DNA from: Candidatus Saganbacteria bacterium CG08_land_8_20_14_0_20_45_16 | GTDB taxonomy: Bacteria > Margulisbacteria > WOR-1 > O2-12-FULL-45-9 | Assembly (NCBI GenBank): GCA_002774365.1 | Contig: PEYM01000086.1 | Location: forward strand, 1 to 40,577 | Length of the DNA: 40,577 bases | Direction of reading: 5' to 3' | Shown here: positions 1 to 6,219 of the stretch, in pieces | Position numbering within the stretch: position 1 is the first letter of the stretch | How the letters are laid out: each line of letters starts with the position of its first letter | Made by a program: the position numbers and the translations under genes | The notes under the pieces: model-generated | Told to the model about the DNA's origin: nothing | Database searches by the model: none | Seen by the model: only the letters and a program-made list of their open reading frames with translations

Positions 1-722
1 TATACCAGCTCCAGAGCCAACCAGGCTATATTCGCGTCGATAGCGTCCATCAGGGCGATTCTAGCAAGCAAAAAGGTGTTTATTATATCAATGCCATTGA
101 TGAGGTCACTCAATGGGAGGTGGTAGTGGCTACCAAAAGAATTTCCGAGTCCTATCTGCTCAATGCCCTCTCGAATCTGCTTGCCCAGTTCCCTTTTATG
201 ATTATTGAATTTCACAGCGACAATGGCTCTGAATATATCAACAAACAAGTGGCCGCGCTTCTCAACAAACTTTTAATTAAGTTAACAAAATCCAGAGCCA
301 GGCAATGCAACGATAACGCCTTGGTGGAATCAAAGAATGGCGCAATCATCAGAAAATGGATGGGCTACGCGCATATCCCACAACAAGCGGCTAAGCCCAT
401 CAATCAATTCTTTAAGGGTTATTTCAATTTATATCTCAATTGCTATCGGCCATCAATCTTTCCTGAAATTGTCATCTCCCAAAAAAACAAAGAAGTTAAA
501 AAATACAGATACAAAAACACTATGACTCCTTTTCGGAAACTAAAGTCCATCCCGGACTTTACAAAGCATCTAAAGCCTAATTTCCCGCTACTTGACTTAG
601 AAACTTTTTTAAGCAATCATAGTGTTAACGACTTTACAGAAAGGATGGTGAGGGTTCATTCTAGGCTCCTTGCTGACATCTTCTCTTAACTAGATTTCAG
701 GGACATTCTTGCGTTGGAAAAT
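1..722 (+). mobile_element. 3' part of an insertion sequence (DD35E type), cut by the window edge
   Basis: The transposase gene at the left edge is followed by a short non-coding stretch (about 698-722) containing GGGACATTCTTGCGTTGG, which is a plausible right terminal repeat because the next gene's promoter begins at 732. The left end lies outside the window, so the inverted-repeat partner and target-site duplication cannot be checked. The exact family is uncertain; the integrase core looks like the IS481/ISNCY type. Confidence 0.5.
3..689 (+). CDS. Transposase / integrase core domain (5'-truncated by window)
   Basis: The reading frame is open from the first full codon, so the gene begins upstream of the window and only 228 residues are seen. 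The three catalytic acidic residues of a DDE (retroviral-integrase-fold) transposase are all visible: Asp in IRVDSVHQGD (codon 39-41), Asp in HSDNGSEY (codon 219-221) and Glu in LVESKNG (codon 327-329). Exactly 35 residues lie between the second Asp and the Glu, the classical DD35E spacing. The tail after the core (HIPQQ..., then a PFRKLKSIPD-like segment) fits IS481/ISNCY-like transposases that are often annotated as integrase catalytic domain proteins. It is known of the family that these enzymes cut and join IS ends. The N-terminal helix-turn-helix is not visible. The seen part has no frameshift, so the element may still be active. Confidence 0.9.
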   Translation, partial: YQLQSQPGYIRVDSVHQGDSSKQKGVYYINAIDEVTQWEVVVATKRISESYLLNALSNLLAQFPFMIIEFHSDNGSEYINKQVAALLNKLLIKLTKSRARQCNDNALVESKNGAIIRKWMGYAHIPQQAAKPINQFFKGYFNLYLNCYRPSIFPEIVISQKNKEVKKYRYKNTMTPFRKLKSIPDFTKHLKPNFPLLDLETFLSNHSVNDFTERMVRVHSRLLADIFS

Positions 723-731
723 ACCCCCCCC

Positions 732-761
732 TTGCCACAGCCTGTCCCAATCTGTTAAGAT
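732..761 (+). promoter_or_regulatory. Sigma-70-like promoter of the rubrerythrin-like gene
   Basis: TTGCCA (732-737), an 18-nt spacer and TAAGAT (756-761) match the -35 and -10 consensus at 5/6 and 4/6. It lies about 30 nt before the start codon at 793, with a GGGGGA ribosome-binding site between. An eight-C run (724-731) sits directly upstream of the -35 box. Confidence 0.5.
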
Positions 762-792
762 GCAATTTAGAAGAAACCAAGGGGGAAACAAG

Positions 793-1323
793 ATGAACAA
801 TTTAGTTACTGACACCAAACTCTCTATCGAACTTGAAAAAAAGGGCTATGACTTTTATGTCTACACGGCTGCCAACACTACAAATCCTTTGGCCGCCGCT
901 ACCCTCAACAGTTTGGCTGACAGGGAGCTTGAACACCTGGTCAGGATCAAGGAATTTTACCTGGATATTACTGGCGCGAAAAAACTCCAGGCCGACTGGC
1001 TAAAAGGTATTGATCTTTTTCCATCAAAGAAGGAATTGCTGACCCAAATAATCAATAAATTGCGCGACAGCTTGGACAAAAAATTTGAAACCCAAGAAGA
1101 TATTAATGATCTTTACATCATAGCAGAAGGCCTAGAAAGAGACTCTTATAACCTTTACACTAAAATCGCCAGTGAGAGCAGTGATGAAACTACGAAAAAA
1201 CTCTATTCAGCCCTGGCCAAAGAAGAACAAGAACACTTTGATATTCTTGATGAATCCATGCAGTACTTAAATCGACCTGGTGATTGGTTTAAGGAGCAAG
1301 AGCGATGGATTGTTGAGGGTTAA
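793..1323 (+). CDS. Rubrerythrin-like ferritin-fold diiron protein
   Basis: This 176-residue protein is a four-helix ferritin-like domain. Candidate diiron ligands appear in the expected order: Glu in helix 1 (SIELEKKGYDFY, residues 11-22), ExxH at 45-48 (RELEHL), Glu in helix 3 (EGLERDSYNLY, 112-122) and ExxH at 145-148 (EEQEHF). The family (rubrerythrins) reduces hydrogen peroxide or binds iron in anaerobes and microaerophiles. There is no C-terminal rubredoxin domain (no CxxC pairs), so electrons would have to come from a separate partner. I chose the ATG at 793 rather than a farther upstream TTG because it has an AAGGGGGAAA ribosome-binding site 5-10 nt upstream and a promoter ends at 761. 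It stands alone, downstream of the insertion-sequence remnant. Role in oxidative-stress defence is inferred from the family. Confidence 0.85.
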   Translation: MNNLVTDTKLSIELEKKGYDFYVYTAANTTNPLAAATLNSLADRELEHLVRIKEFYLDITGAKKLQADWLKGIDLFPSKKELLTQIINKLRDSLDKKFETQEDINDLYIIAEGLERDSYNLYTKIASESSDETTKKLYSALAKEEQEHFDILDESMQYLNRPGDWFKEQERWIVEG

Positions 1324-1424
1324 TACGTAGAAAGATATCTAAACGCTAACAAAGTCGCCTTGGCCCCATCTCCAGCTACAATAATAATTTCACCCCGCGC
1401 GTTTTTGGCCACAAAATCATTCAT
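1320..1424 (-). other. Possible 34-codon small ORF downstream of the GerMN gene
   Basis: A short open frame starts at an ATG (1424-1422) just after the stop of the GerMN gene and ends at 1320, overlapping the last codons of the rubrerythrin gene convergently. The product would start MNDFVAKNARGEIIIVAGDG and end with an aromatic tail. I see no clear ribosome-binding site and no known family, so this may be chance. It accounts for the otherwise empty 1324-1431 interval. Confidence 0.15.
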
Positions 1425-1431
1425 TTAAATC

Positions 1432-1956
1432 TCACGGCTCAAAAAGGTCGTCCGGCTTAAAAACAACTTTTTTGACCTCTGGAAATTGCTTGGCTGTCTT
1501 TTCCAGCTGCATCAACATAATAGTAATATGGGCTGTTCCCCCGCTGGTAAAGCCCGGAACCTCGTTAAAAGTTAAAGTAAGGACCCCAGCCTTAAAGCCA
1601 GCTCCTAGCAGCTTAAAATCAGGATTATAAACCTCAGAAAATAGTCCTCGCTCCTCCTCAGCTGGCCCAAGTTTTCTGCTCAGCAATAATCTGATAGTAT
1701 CTTGAATAATAGACTTAGAAGCAGGGACCACAACTTCAATCGGGGTTAGCGCTCCCCAATCATAATCATAATTCTCACTCCTAGTGCTATCATAATAGTA
1801 AAGCTTAATCATGACCGTCTCAACTTGCGGCTTTAGCCCCGGGTTTGCCCACAGATAGAACATTAGGCCTAATATTGCCAAGATCACTCCCAACCACATC
1901 CAGCTGGTTGGTTTTTTTATTAGCTTAAGTAGTTTGGCCCATCGTGCCGCAATCAT
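1432..1956 (-). CDS. GerMN-domain protein with N-terminal membrane anchor
   Basis: The 174-residue product has a basic N-terminus, one hydrophobic segment at about residues 18-38 (MWLGVILAILGLMFYLW) and then a soluble domain from about residue 45. That domain fits the GerMN pattern: an initial strand (VMIKLYYYD), a Glu-Val-Val-Val strand, a helix with IQDTIRLLLSRKLGP, a strand carrying GVLTLTFNEVPGF and a final strand VKKVVFKPDD. GerMN domains occur in spore-germination protein GerM and in many cell-envelope proteins of non-sporulating bacteria; their ligand is unknown. A good AAGGGG ribosome-binding site lies before the ATG. The gene is monocistronic on the minus strand, divergent from the GNAT gene. 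An envelope location with the domain outside the cytoplasmic membrane is inferred from topology. Confidence 0.7.
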   Translation of the reverse strand: MIAARWAKLLKLIKKPTSWMWLGVILAILGLMFYLWANPGLKPQVETVMIKLYYYDSTRSENYDYDWGALTPIEVVVPASKSIIQDTIRLLLSRKLGPAEEERGLFSEVYNPDFKLLGAGFKAGVLTLTFNEVPGFTSGGTAHITIMLMQLEKTAKQFPEVKKVVFKPDDLFEP

Positions 1957-1998
1957 AAATACCCCTTTCGCGTCAACAATAACCCTTTGCCCAGCCAG

Positions 1999-2028
1999 CT
2001 GTCAAGTCGGTCAAAAATTTGCTAAACT
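1999..2028 (+). promoter_or_regulatory. Promoter of the GNAT gene, implying a leaderless mRNA
   Basis: CTGTCA (1999-2004), 18 nt, TAAACT (2023-2028). The -10 box ends only 6 nt before the ATG at 2035, so transcription would begin at or next to the start codon. No Shine-Dalgarno sequence fits in between. Confidence 0.45.
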
Positions 2029-2034
2029 AGAGAG

Positions 2035-2454
2035 ATGTTTGACCTAGTTAAAGCCACCAAAGAAGACGGACCAGCCATAATTAACCTGCTCCAAGATGTA
2101 GATAGCTACTATTCAGAACTAAAGCTAGAAAACTTTTGGCTATTTAAAGCCGCTAGCCAGCTAGTAGCAGTAATCCAACTCAATCCATATCCAGACTTTG
2201 TTTTTTTGAGCTCGTTAGCAGTTACGCCCAAAAACCAGCACCAAAAAATTGCTAGCCAACTATTAGCCGCTGTTTTAAAAAACACCATCCAGGACATTTA
2301 TCTTTATACTATTATTCCTGATTTTTTCAAAAAGTTAGGCTGGCAAATAATTGACCAACCCAAGGTCAAATTGCCGGGCAAAGAACCATACGAATGTCAC
2401 GCTTGTCAGCCGCAAAAATGCGTGACCATAGTAAAATATGCATCCCCTACCTAA
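2035..2454 (+). CDS. GNAT-family N-acetyltransferase
   Basis: The 139-residue protein has the GNAT layout: an N-terminal beta-alpha unit (FDLVKATKEDGPAIINLL), a central strand (FVFLSSLAVTPKNQHQKIASQLL) carrying a Q/RxxGxA-like acetyl-CoA pyrophosphate loop in which the usual Gly is replaced (NQHQKIA), and a C-terminal DFFKKLGWQ motif that resembles the FYxxxGF end of GNATs. The relatives suggested by the C-terminal part (FFKKLGW...) are small ArgA-like acetyltransferases. The tail adds HACQPQKC, a Cys/His-rich stretch. The last 17 nt overlap the next gene, so the two are translated together. Substrate is unknown. The altered acetyl-CoA loop is worth noting, and the start codon sits almost directly after a -10 box. 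Confidence 0.7.
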   Translation: MFDLVKATKEDGPAIINLLQDVDSYYSELKLENFWLFKAASQLVAVIQLNPYPDFVFLSSLAVTPKNQHQKIASQLLAAVLKNTIQDIYLYTIIPDFFKKLGWQIIDQPKVKLPGKEPYECHACQPQKCVTIVKYASPT

Positions 2455-3325
2455 TTATCCAAAGTTTAAACAGCTCTCTTTAGAAGATCTGCCGCAGATC
2501 AAAGAGCGGCTGCAGGCTTTTGCCCCCACGGTTTGCGAACTCTCGCTGGCCAATCTCTTTATTTATCAGGGCTCAGACAAAACTCAGTTTACACTGATCA
2601 ATGGCAATCTTTGTTTTTTGGTTTCCCCACCTAACGAAGCCCCCTTTTTTCTGGAACCCATTGGCCAAGAACGGCTGCTTGACACTGTTGATGTTTGTTT
2701 AGCCCACACTAAAAAGCTGGCCAGGGTAAGCGAAAAACCGGTCCACCTATTACCACTGAAAAAATATAAAATCTCTTGTACCAGAAGCCACTTTGATTAT
2801 CTCTACCTGACCCAAGAATTGGCAGAATTAAAAGGCAAGCGCTTTGATGGCAAACGCAATCATCTTAAAAATTTTGCGCGTCGCTACCCAGACTATCAAT
2901 TTAAGCCTTTACAAAAAGAGCAAAAACAAGCCTACCTTAATGTCTTTGAAAAATGGTCAGCCACTAAACAAGAAACCCTGCTCTTTACCAAGCTATCATA
3001 CACATCCCAAAAAGAAGCACTGGAGCTGGCTTTTGATCTTTTTGACAAACTAAGCATTAGCGGCGGAGCAATCGCCATTTCTGGGGAGATCCAGGGCTTT
3101 GTTGTGGGCAGCCCCTTGAATACACAAACAGCTAACCTGCATTTCTCGTATCATAACCCGCAACTCCGCGGCCTTTCCCAAGCCCTGCTTTGGGAAGCCT
3201 GCCGCAAAATCTTTGCGTCCTATAAATATGTAAATTTAGAACAGGACTTAGGGCTTCCTGGCCTTAGAAAATCAAAGCTCTCCTATTATCCAGTGCGGCT
3301 AGAAAAAAAGTTTGAGGTCCATTAA
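2438..3325 (+). CDS. DUF2156 protein (lysyltransferase C-terminal / GNAT-like fold)
   Basis: The 295-residue protein fits DUF2156, the soluble domain of MprF-like phosphatidylglycerol lysyltransferases, which consists of two GNAT-like halves. Diagnostic segments are the N-terminal ELSLANLFIYQ, the central FDYLYLTQELAELKGKRFDGKRNHLKNFARRYPDYQF (shown in DUF2156 as the conserved Gly-Lys-x-x-x-x-Lys-Arg-Asn patch) and the C-terminal FVVGSPLN...HFSYHNPQLRG. The membrane flippase half of MprF is absent, as is usual in DUF2156-only proteins. The gene overlaps the GNAT gene by 17 nt, so the pair is an operon. Family knowledge suggests aminoacyl or acyl transfer to a lipid or peptide; the actual substrate cannot be read from the sequence. 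Confidence 0.75.
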   Translation: MHPLPNYPKFKQLSLEDLPQIKERLQAFAPTVCELSLANLFIYQGSDKTQFTLINGNLCFLVSPPNEAPFFLEPIGQERLLDTVDVCLAHTKKLARVSEKPVHLLPLKKYKISCTRSHFDYLYLTQELAELKGKRFDGKRNHLKNFARRYPDYQFKPLQKEQKQAYLNVFEKWSATKQETLLFTKLSYTSQKEALELAFDLFDKLSISGGAIAISGEIQGFVVGSPLNTQTANLHFSYHNPQLRGLSQALLWEACRKIFASYKYVNLEQDLGLPGLRKSKLSYYPVRLEKKFEVH

Positions 3326-3332
3326 TCTTTTC

Positions 3333-3361
3333 TTGCCAAGTTTTTAAATATACGCTAAACT
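3333..3361 (+). promoter_or_regulatory. Sigma-70-like promoter of the sigma-factor operon
   Basis: TTGCCA (3333-3338), a 17-nt spacer and TAAACT (3356-3361) form a good promoter. The first gene of the operon follows with an AAGGAG ribosome-binding site (3382-3387) and ATG at 3396. Confidence 0.6.
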
Positions 3362-3395
3362 TTATTAAGCAAGTTGAGCCTTAAGGAGAAACCCA

Positions 3396-3662
3396 ATGCC
3401 AGATGTTGAAGTTTTCAGAACAAAATTAGCGGACAACATTCACCAGCAGCTCACCGCCGAGCAACTGGCCGAGGTAATCATTACTGCTGCCATGGAAAGC
3501 CAATACGGCAAGGCCTTTACTTTCACCACTGGCTTTGCTAAGATGATTAACACTTTGGCACAATCAATCCTAACTCATCCAGAGCTCAGGCAACAGGCGC
3601 TAACCTTAGTTCACACTTACCTAGAGCAAAAAAATGACTATTCGAAAAACAGATCAATATAA
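3396..3662 (+). CDS. Hypothetical 88-residue protein, first gene of sigma-factor operon
   Basis: I do not recognise a family. The product is predicted to be soluble and mainly helical: MPDVEVFRTKLADNIHQQL, then an amphipathic helix LTAEQLAEVIITAAMES, a middle turn (QYGKAFTFTTG) and another helix (LRQQALTLVHTYLEQ). No signal peptide, Cys pairs or catalytic motif are visible. It has a promoter and strong ribosome-binding site of its own and overlaps the next gene by 29 nt, so it is a real gene translated with the next two. Its place before a FliA-like sigma factor allows a role as a regulator or partner, but it does not resemble the anti-sigma factor FlgM. Confidence 0.65.
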   Translation: MPDVEVFRTKLADNIHQQLTAEQLAEVIITAAMESQYGKAFTFTTGFAKMINTLAQSILTHPELRQQALTLVHTYLEQKNDYSKNRSI

Positions 3663-3885
3663 AAATTACCACGAAGTAAGACAGGTTGGGCGTCCTGGTG
3701 CCGACAGGGTTGTAATCACCCCGCCAACAGACACCCCGCGCATCCTAAGACAGCCAGCCATTTGGCGACTAGCCTGTGATTTGGCCGATCGCTTTGCTGG
3801 AGAAACTAAGGCGGCAGAGAACGAGCAAAAAAGAAGATCTTTTGCCCAAAAACTACTCAGCAAATTGATCAGGAGATTTGTTTAA
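3634..3885 (+). CDS. Hypothetical 83-residue basic protein
   Basis: Unrecognised small protein between the preceding gene (29-nt overlap) and the sigma factor (3 nt after its stop). The sequence is basic, with a proline-rich loop (VITPPTDTPRILRQP) followed by a predicted helical half (IWRLACDLADRFAGE...) and a Lys/Arg-rich end (FAQKLLSKLIRRFV) that could be amphipathic. No secretion signal is seen. Tight packing supports co-translation. Start choice is uncertain because no strong ribosome-binding site precedes the ATG at 3634, but overlap with the upstream stop makes coupling likely. Confidence 0.55.
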   Translation: MTIRKTDQYKNYHEVRQVGRPGADRVVITPPTDTPRILRQPAIWRLACDLADRFAGETKAAENEQKRRSFAQKLLSKLIRRFV

Positions 3886-3888
3886 ACA

Positions 3889-4479
3889 ATGGTCAGCCGC
3901 AAAGATGTTGAAGACCGAATAGTAGCGATCCTGCGAGAGGAATTTCTCAAACACTCCCAAGAAACTCTGGAAAAATACGAGGCCCAAATTAAATCCACTG
4001 TCCGCTGGTACGTCTCTTCCCTACCCCGGCACATTGCCAGCTCAGAGGCAGACGACTTAGAATCAGAAGCCAAGATCGCTTTTATAGACTGCCTCAAGAC
4101 CTGGGACCCACGCAAAGGCAATCTTTGGACCTATGTTTCTCTAAGGCTCAAAGGCTCAATGCAAGATTATCTGCGCAAGCGCGGCTCAGACCCGGTCGCC
4201 GGCCTTTACGAATACATCACCTCAGCTGCTAATGTTTACATGGCCTTTAACAAAAAATCTATTGTACACGAAGAACTCGACAAGATCCTGCACCTGGACT
4301 CCATGATGGAAGACTTGACTGACAAAGAACAAGCAGTGATCGAGGGTTATTATAAAAAAGACAGGACCTTTAAGGAAATTGGCGAAGACATTGGGCTGTC
4401 AGAGTCCCAGGTCAGCCGCATCTGCAAAGAAGCCACGCTTAAGATCAAAGGCAAACTCCAAGAAGACCCAGCTGAGTAG
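3889..4479 (+). CDS. Sigma-70 family factor, FliA/WhiG-like, with short region 3
   Basis: Region 2 is clear at residues 30-98: YEAQIKSTVRWYVSSLP, DDLESEAKIAFIDCLKTWDP, then YVSLRLKGSMQDYLRKRG, which matches the RIrGamxDxLR signature of FliA/WhiG-type sigma factors. Region 4 with its helix-turn-helix is at 143-190 (LTDKEQAVIEGYY, FKEIGEDIGLSESQVSRICKEA). The product is 196 residues, shorter than the usual 230-260, and the stretch between (residues 99-142) is too short for a normal region 3. The sigma factor therefore probably recognises promoters with regions 2 and 4 only, or is a derived FliA. It is the last gene of a three-gene operon with two unknown small proteins. The flagellar cluster in the same window makes late flagellar genes plausible targets, but this is inference. 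Confidence 0.8.
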   Translation: MVSRKDVEDRIVAILREEFLKHSQETLEKYEAQIKSTVRWYVSSLPRHIASSEADDLESEAKIAFIDCLKTWDPRKGNLWTYVSLRLKGSMQDYLRKRGSDPVAGLYEYITSAANVYMAFNKKSIVHEELDKILHLDSMMEDLTDKEQAVIEGYYKKDRTFKEIGEDIGLSESQVSRICKEATLKIKGKLQEDPAE

Positions 4480-4492
4480 TTTTGTAATCTCC

Positions 4493-4501
4493 TGCTATAA
4501 T
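4493..4501 (+). promoter_or_regulatory. Extended -10 promoter, leaderless start
   Basis: TGCTATAAT is a perfect extended -10 element (TGn plus TATAAT). It ends 8 nt before the ATG at 4510; transcription would start about at the A of the start codon. No convincing -35 box is needed for such promoters. Confidence 0.5.
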
Positions 4502-4509
4502 TGTGTTGT

Positions 4510-5283
4510 ATGCCAGACAAAAATCAAATTATCCATTTAAGCGACCTGCATATTGGCTATCAGGATTGCGGCACCAAGGCTGCCAAGATCATTGAAAATA
4601 TTATCAAGTATGAAGACCCAAAGGTTAGCATTATTATTATCACTGGAGATATTGTTGAGCGAGCCAGGCAGGCAAAAGACTTTACTCTCGCATTAGAATT
4701 GATGGCTCGGCTTAAACAGGGCAATTTTAAGGTCCTGCTTTGTCCAGGCAATCATGATTATGGCACTGGATTTATTAATTCCCGTAAAAACGCACGGGAA
4801 TTTAGGAGATTATTTATACCTGAAGTAGCGAACTTTCCGTACTTGGATATTTTTGGCAATACAGCATTTATTGGCTTAGACTCAAATGAAGCCGAGCTCC
4901 ACTGGTATGACCGCTTTTTTGCTGATGGTGAGCTGGGCGCGCTCCAACTCACCAAGCTAGATAAGATGCTTAATGACCCCCAGCTAAAGGATAAGACCAA
5001 AGTCGTTTATTTGCATCACCATCCTTTTTCTCGCCTCCCTTTTCATTGTTTAAAAGACAGCCAAAAACTCAAAAAAGTTATTGAAAATAGGATAGATGTT
5101 TTGCTTTACGGGCATTTGCACCTTGGCCTAAGCCAGAATAATACCTGGGGAATAAAAATTGTTTTGGATGGCGGCTCCTCAACCGGCAAAAGAATGCCTG
5201 AAATGTTTGGCTTTAAAATAAAACACCGGGTTATTGATCTGGCCGACTTTAGTATTGTGGAGAAGAATTATTTAGGGGGTTAA
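4510..5283 (+). CDS. Calcineurin-like metallophosphoesterase
   Basis: The 257-residue protein carries all five metal-site blocks of the family: DLH (Asp12, His14), GD (Asp47), GNHD (Asn81, His82), the YLHHHP block and the final GHLHLG. Those residues bind the two metal ions that activate water for phosphoester cleavage. The layout fits the CpdA/Icc group, cytosolic phosphodiesterases acting on cyclic nucleotides or other small phosphoesters; the substrate is not readable. I chose ATG 4510 over an in-frame TTG at 4501 because the TTG overlaps the perfect -10 box and family members begin a few residues before IxHLSDLH. The gene stands alone and is followed at once by a recombinase remnant, which begins within about 10 nt of its stop. 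No frameshift is seen. Confidence 0.85.
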   Translation: MPDKNQIIHLSDLHIGYQDCGTKAAKIIENIIKYEDPKVSIIIITGDIVERARQAKDFTLALELMARLKQGNFKVLLCPGNHDYGTGFINSRKNAREFRRLFIPEVANFPYLDIFGNTAFIGLDSNEAELHWYDRFFADGELGALQLTKLDKMLNDPQLKDKTKVVYLHHHPFSRLPFHCLKDSQKLKKVIENRIDVLLYGHLHLGLSQNNTWGIKIVLDGGSSTGKRMPEMFGFKIKHRVIDLADFSIVEKNYLGG

Positions 5284-5291
5284 TCAGGGGG

Positions 5292-5867
5292 GTAGAGGGG
5301 CGCACCAGATATTTCTATTACCGCTGTTCAGTTATTGATAAACGAGATCGGTCATTCTGCGATATCCGACAAGTCAGCACCGACCGGCTGGATAAGTTTA
5401 TTATCGATAATCTTAATAGGGTTAGGAAAAACAAGCAATATCTCGATAGTTTGACTTATGTGCTTAATAACGATAGCAATGGCAGCTTGAATGGGTGCGA
5501 ACCAACCGGGTCATACTCGCCGATAATGACCGAAAGGGTTCAGGAAATACTAAAAGCCGTCATTGACGCGGCAAAACTCAAGGGAAAAACTGAGAAACGC
5601 TTGATCATAAAAAGGCACATCGAAAAGGTCATTTATTCGAAAGAGACGATAGAAGTCAAACTATTGTATTCCGATAGCGTCGAGCCTTGCCTGGCGGAAG
5701 GGAAGTTTTCAACCGATCAGAAGAATGGGGCGGCTTGTCGGCACCTATCGGCGCCTCCAACCCGCCCAACAGCAGCGATAGTTCGCTGCGATTTTAGATT
5801 GCGCGCTACTGGACTCGAACCAGTGACCCCTTGCCTGTCAAGCAAGTACTCTAACCAACTGAGCTAA
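5292..5867 (+). pseudogene. C-terminal remnant of a large serine recombinase
   Basis: The frame is open from just after the phosphoesterase stop but has no plausible start. It opens with GRTRYFYYRCSVIDKRDRSF and continues C...V.TDRLDKF, which matches the zinc-ribbon region of large serine recombinases (paired Cys, then a leucine-rich helix). Then follow a coiled-coil-like stretch and a segment EKRLIIKRHIEKVIYSKET, typical of the C-terminal beta strand region. The catalytic serine domain and the recombinase domain are missing, so this is a 5'-deleted gene. The frame runs on into tRNA-Val (ending at 5867); the true protein end is probably near 5760. Remnants of the same kind of element plus a duplicated tRNA fragment next door support past integration and decay here. 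Confidence 0.7.
5772..5789. terminator. Perfect 7-bp hairpin between recombinase remnant and tRNA-Val
   Basis: GCAGCGA / TAGT / TCGCTGC is a perfect stem with a 4-nt loop. On the plus strand it is followed by GATTTTAGATT (partly T-rich); on the minus strand it comes 10 nt after the tRNA-Val 3' end without a T run. It could end the tRNA transcript, stop plus-strand transcription, or be part of a recombination site. Confidence 0.35.
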
Positions 5868-5873
5868 GCGCGC
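5800..5873 (-). tRNA. tRNA-Val (GAC)
   Basis: Read on the minus strand the gene folds with a 7-bp acceptor stem GCGCGCT/AGCGCGC and discriminator A, a D arm GCTC...GAGT, an anticodon stem CTTGC/GCAAG with loop TTGACAG (anticodon GAC, valine codons GUC/GUU) and a T arm ACTGG TTCGAGT CCAGT. CCA is not encoded. It is the last of three minus-strand tRNAs. Confidence 0.9.
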
Positions 5874-5937
5874 ATTGACGGTAACGCGTTCTTCGGGATC
5901 CCGATGATTCCATCACCATTATATCAATAATGAGCAT

Positions 5938-5968
5938 CGGGACAAGTACTCTAATCAACTGAGTCCCG
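5938..5968. repeat. Duplicated tRNA D-arm fragment inside an inverted repeat
   Basis: Positions 5943-5963 match 5843-5863 of tRNA-Val (D arm and part of the anticodon stem) at 20 of 21 bases, exactly 100 bp away. The copy is flanked by CGGGAC (5938-5943) and GTCCCG (5963-5968), so it could fold as a stem with the fragment in the loop. A second inverted repeat, TCCCGATG (5899-5906) with CATCGGGA (5935-5942), lies beside it. The rest of a tRNA is missing. This accounts for the 5874-5997 spacer. Confidence 0.6.
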
Positions 5969-5997
5969 TCGCTCAGTATATAGTTGTTAGTTTCAAA

Positions 5998-6068
5998 AGG
6001 CGCGAGCCGGAATCGAACCGGCGTAAACGATTTTGCAGACCGCTGCCTAGCCGCTCGGCCATCGCGCC
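5998..6068 (-). tRNA. tRNA-Cys (GCA)
   Basis: Acceptor stem GGCGCGA/TCGCGCC with discriminator U, D arm GGCCGAGCGGCTAGGC, anticodon loop CTGCAAA (anticodon GCA), T arm GCCGG TTCGATT CCGGC. The anticodon stem contains two G-U pairs. CCA is not encoded. Confidence 0.92.
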
Positions 6069-6075
6069 ATCAAAA

Positions 6076-6148
6076 AGCGGGAGACGGGGTTCGAACCCGC
6101 GACCTTTTGCTTGGGAAGCAAAAGCTCTACCAGCTGAGCTACTCCCGC
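6076..6148 (-). tRNA. tRNA-Gly (CCC)
   Basis: Acceptor stem GCGGGAG/CTCCCGC with discriminator U, D arm GCTCAGCTGGTAGAGC, anticodon stem TTTGC/GCAAA with loop TTCCCAA (anticodon CCC, codon GGG), T arm GCGGG TTCGAAC CCCGT with one G-U-like pair. CCA is not encoded. First gene of the tRNA cluster, 7 nt before tRNA-Cys. Confidence 0.92.
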
Positions 6149-6162
6149 CTGAATAAAAACAA

Positions 6163-6171
6163 ATTATATCA
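6163..6171 (-). promoter_or_regulatory. Extended -10 promoter of the tRNA cluster
   Basis: On the minus strand the sequence is TGATATAAT, a perfect extended -10 box, ending 14 nt before the 5' end of mature tRNA-Gly. Confidence 0.5.
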
Positions 6172-6219
6172 CAAGACATAATATTATTCGACATAAGGCA
6201 GATCGTTACAACCCAAATT

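Noticed and set aside
5973-6194. Open frames of 65-73 codons across tRNA-Cys and tRNA-Gly
   Set aside because: The sequence is fully explained by two well-folded tRNA genes.
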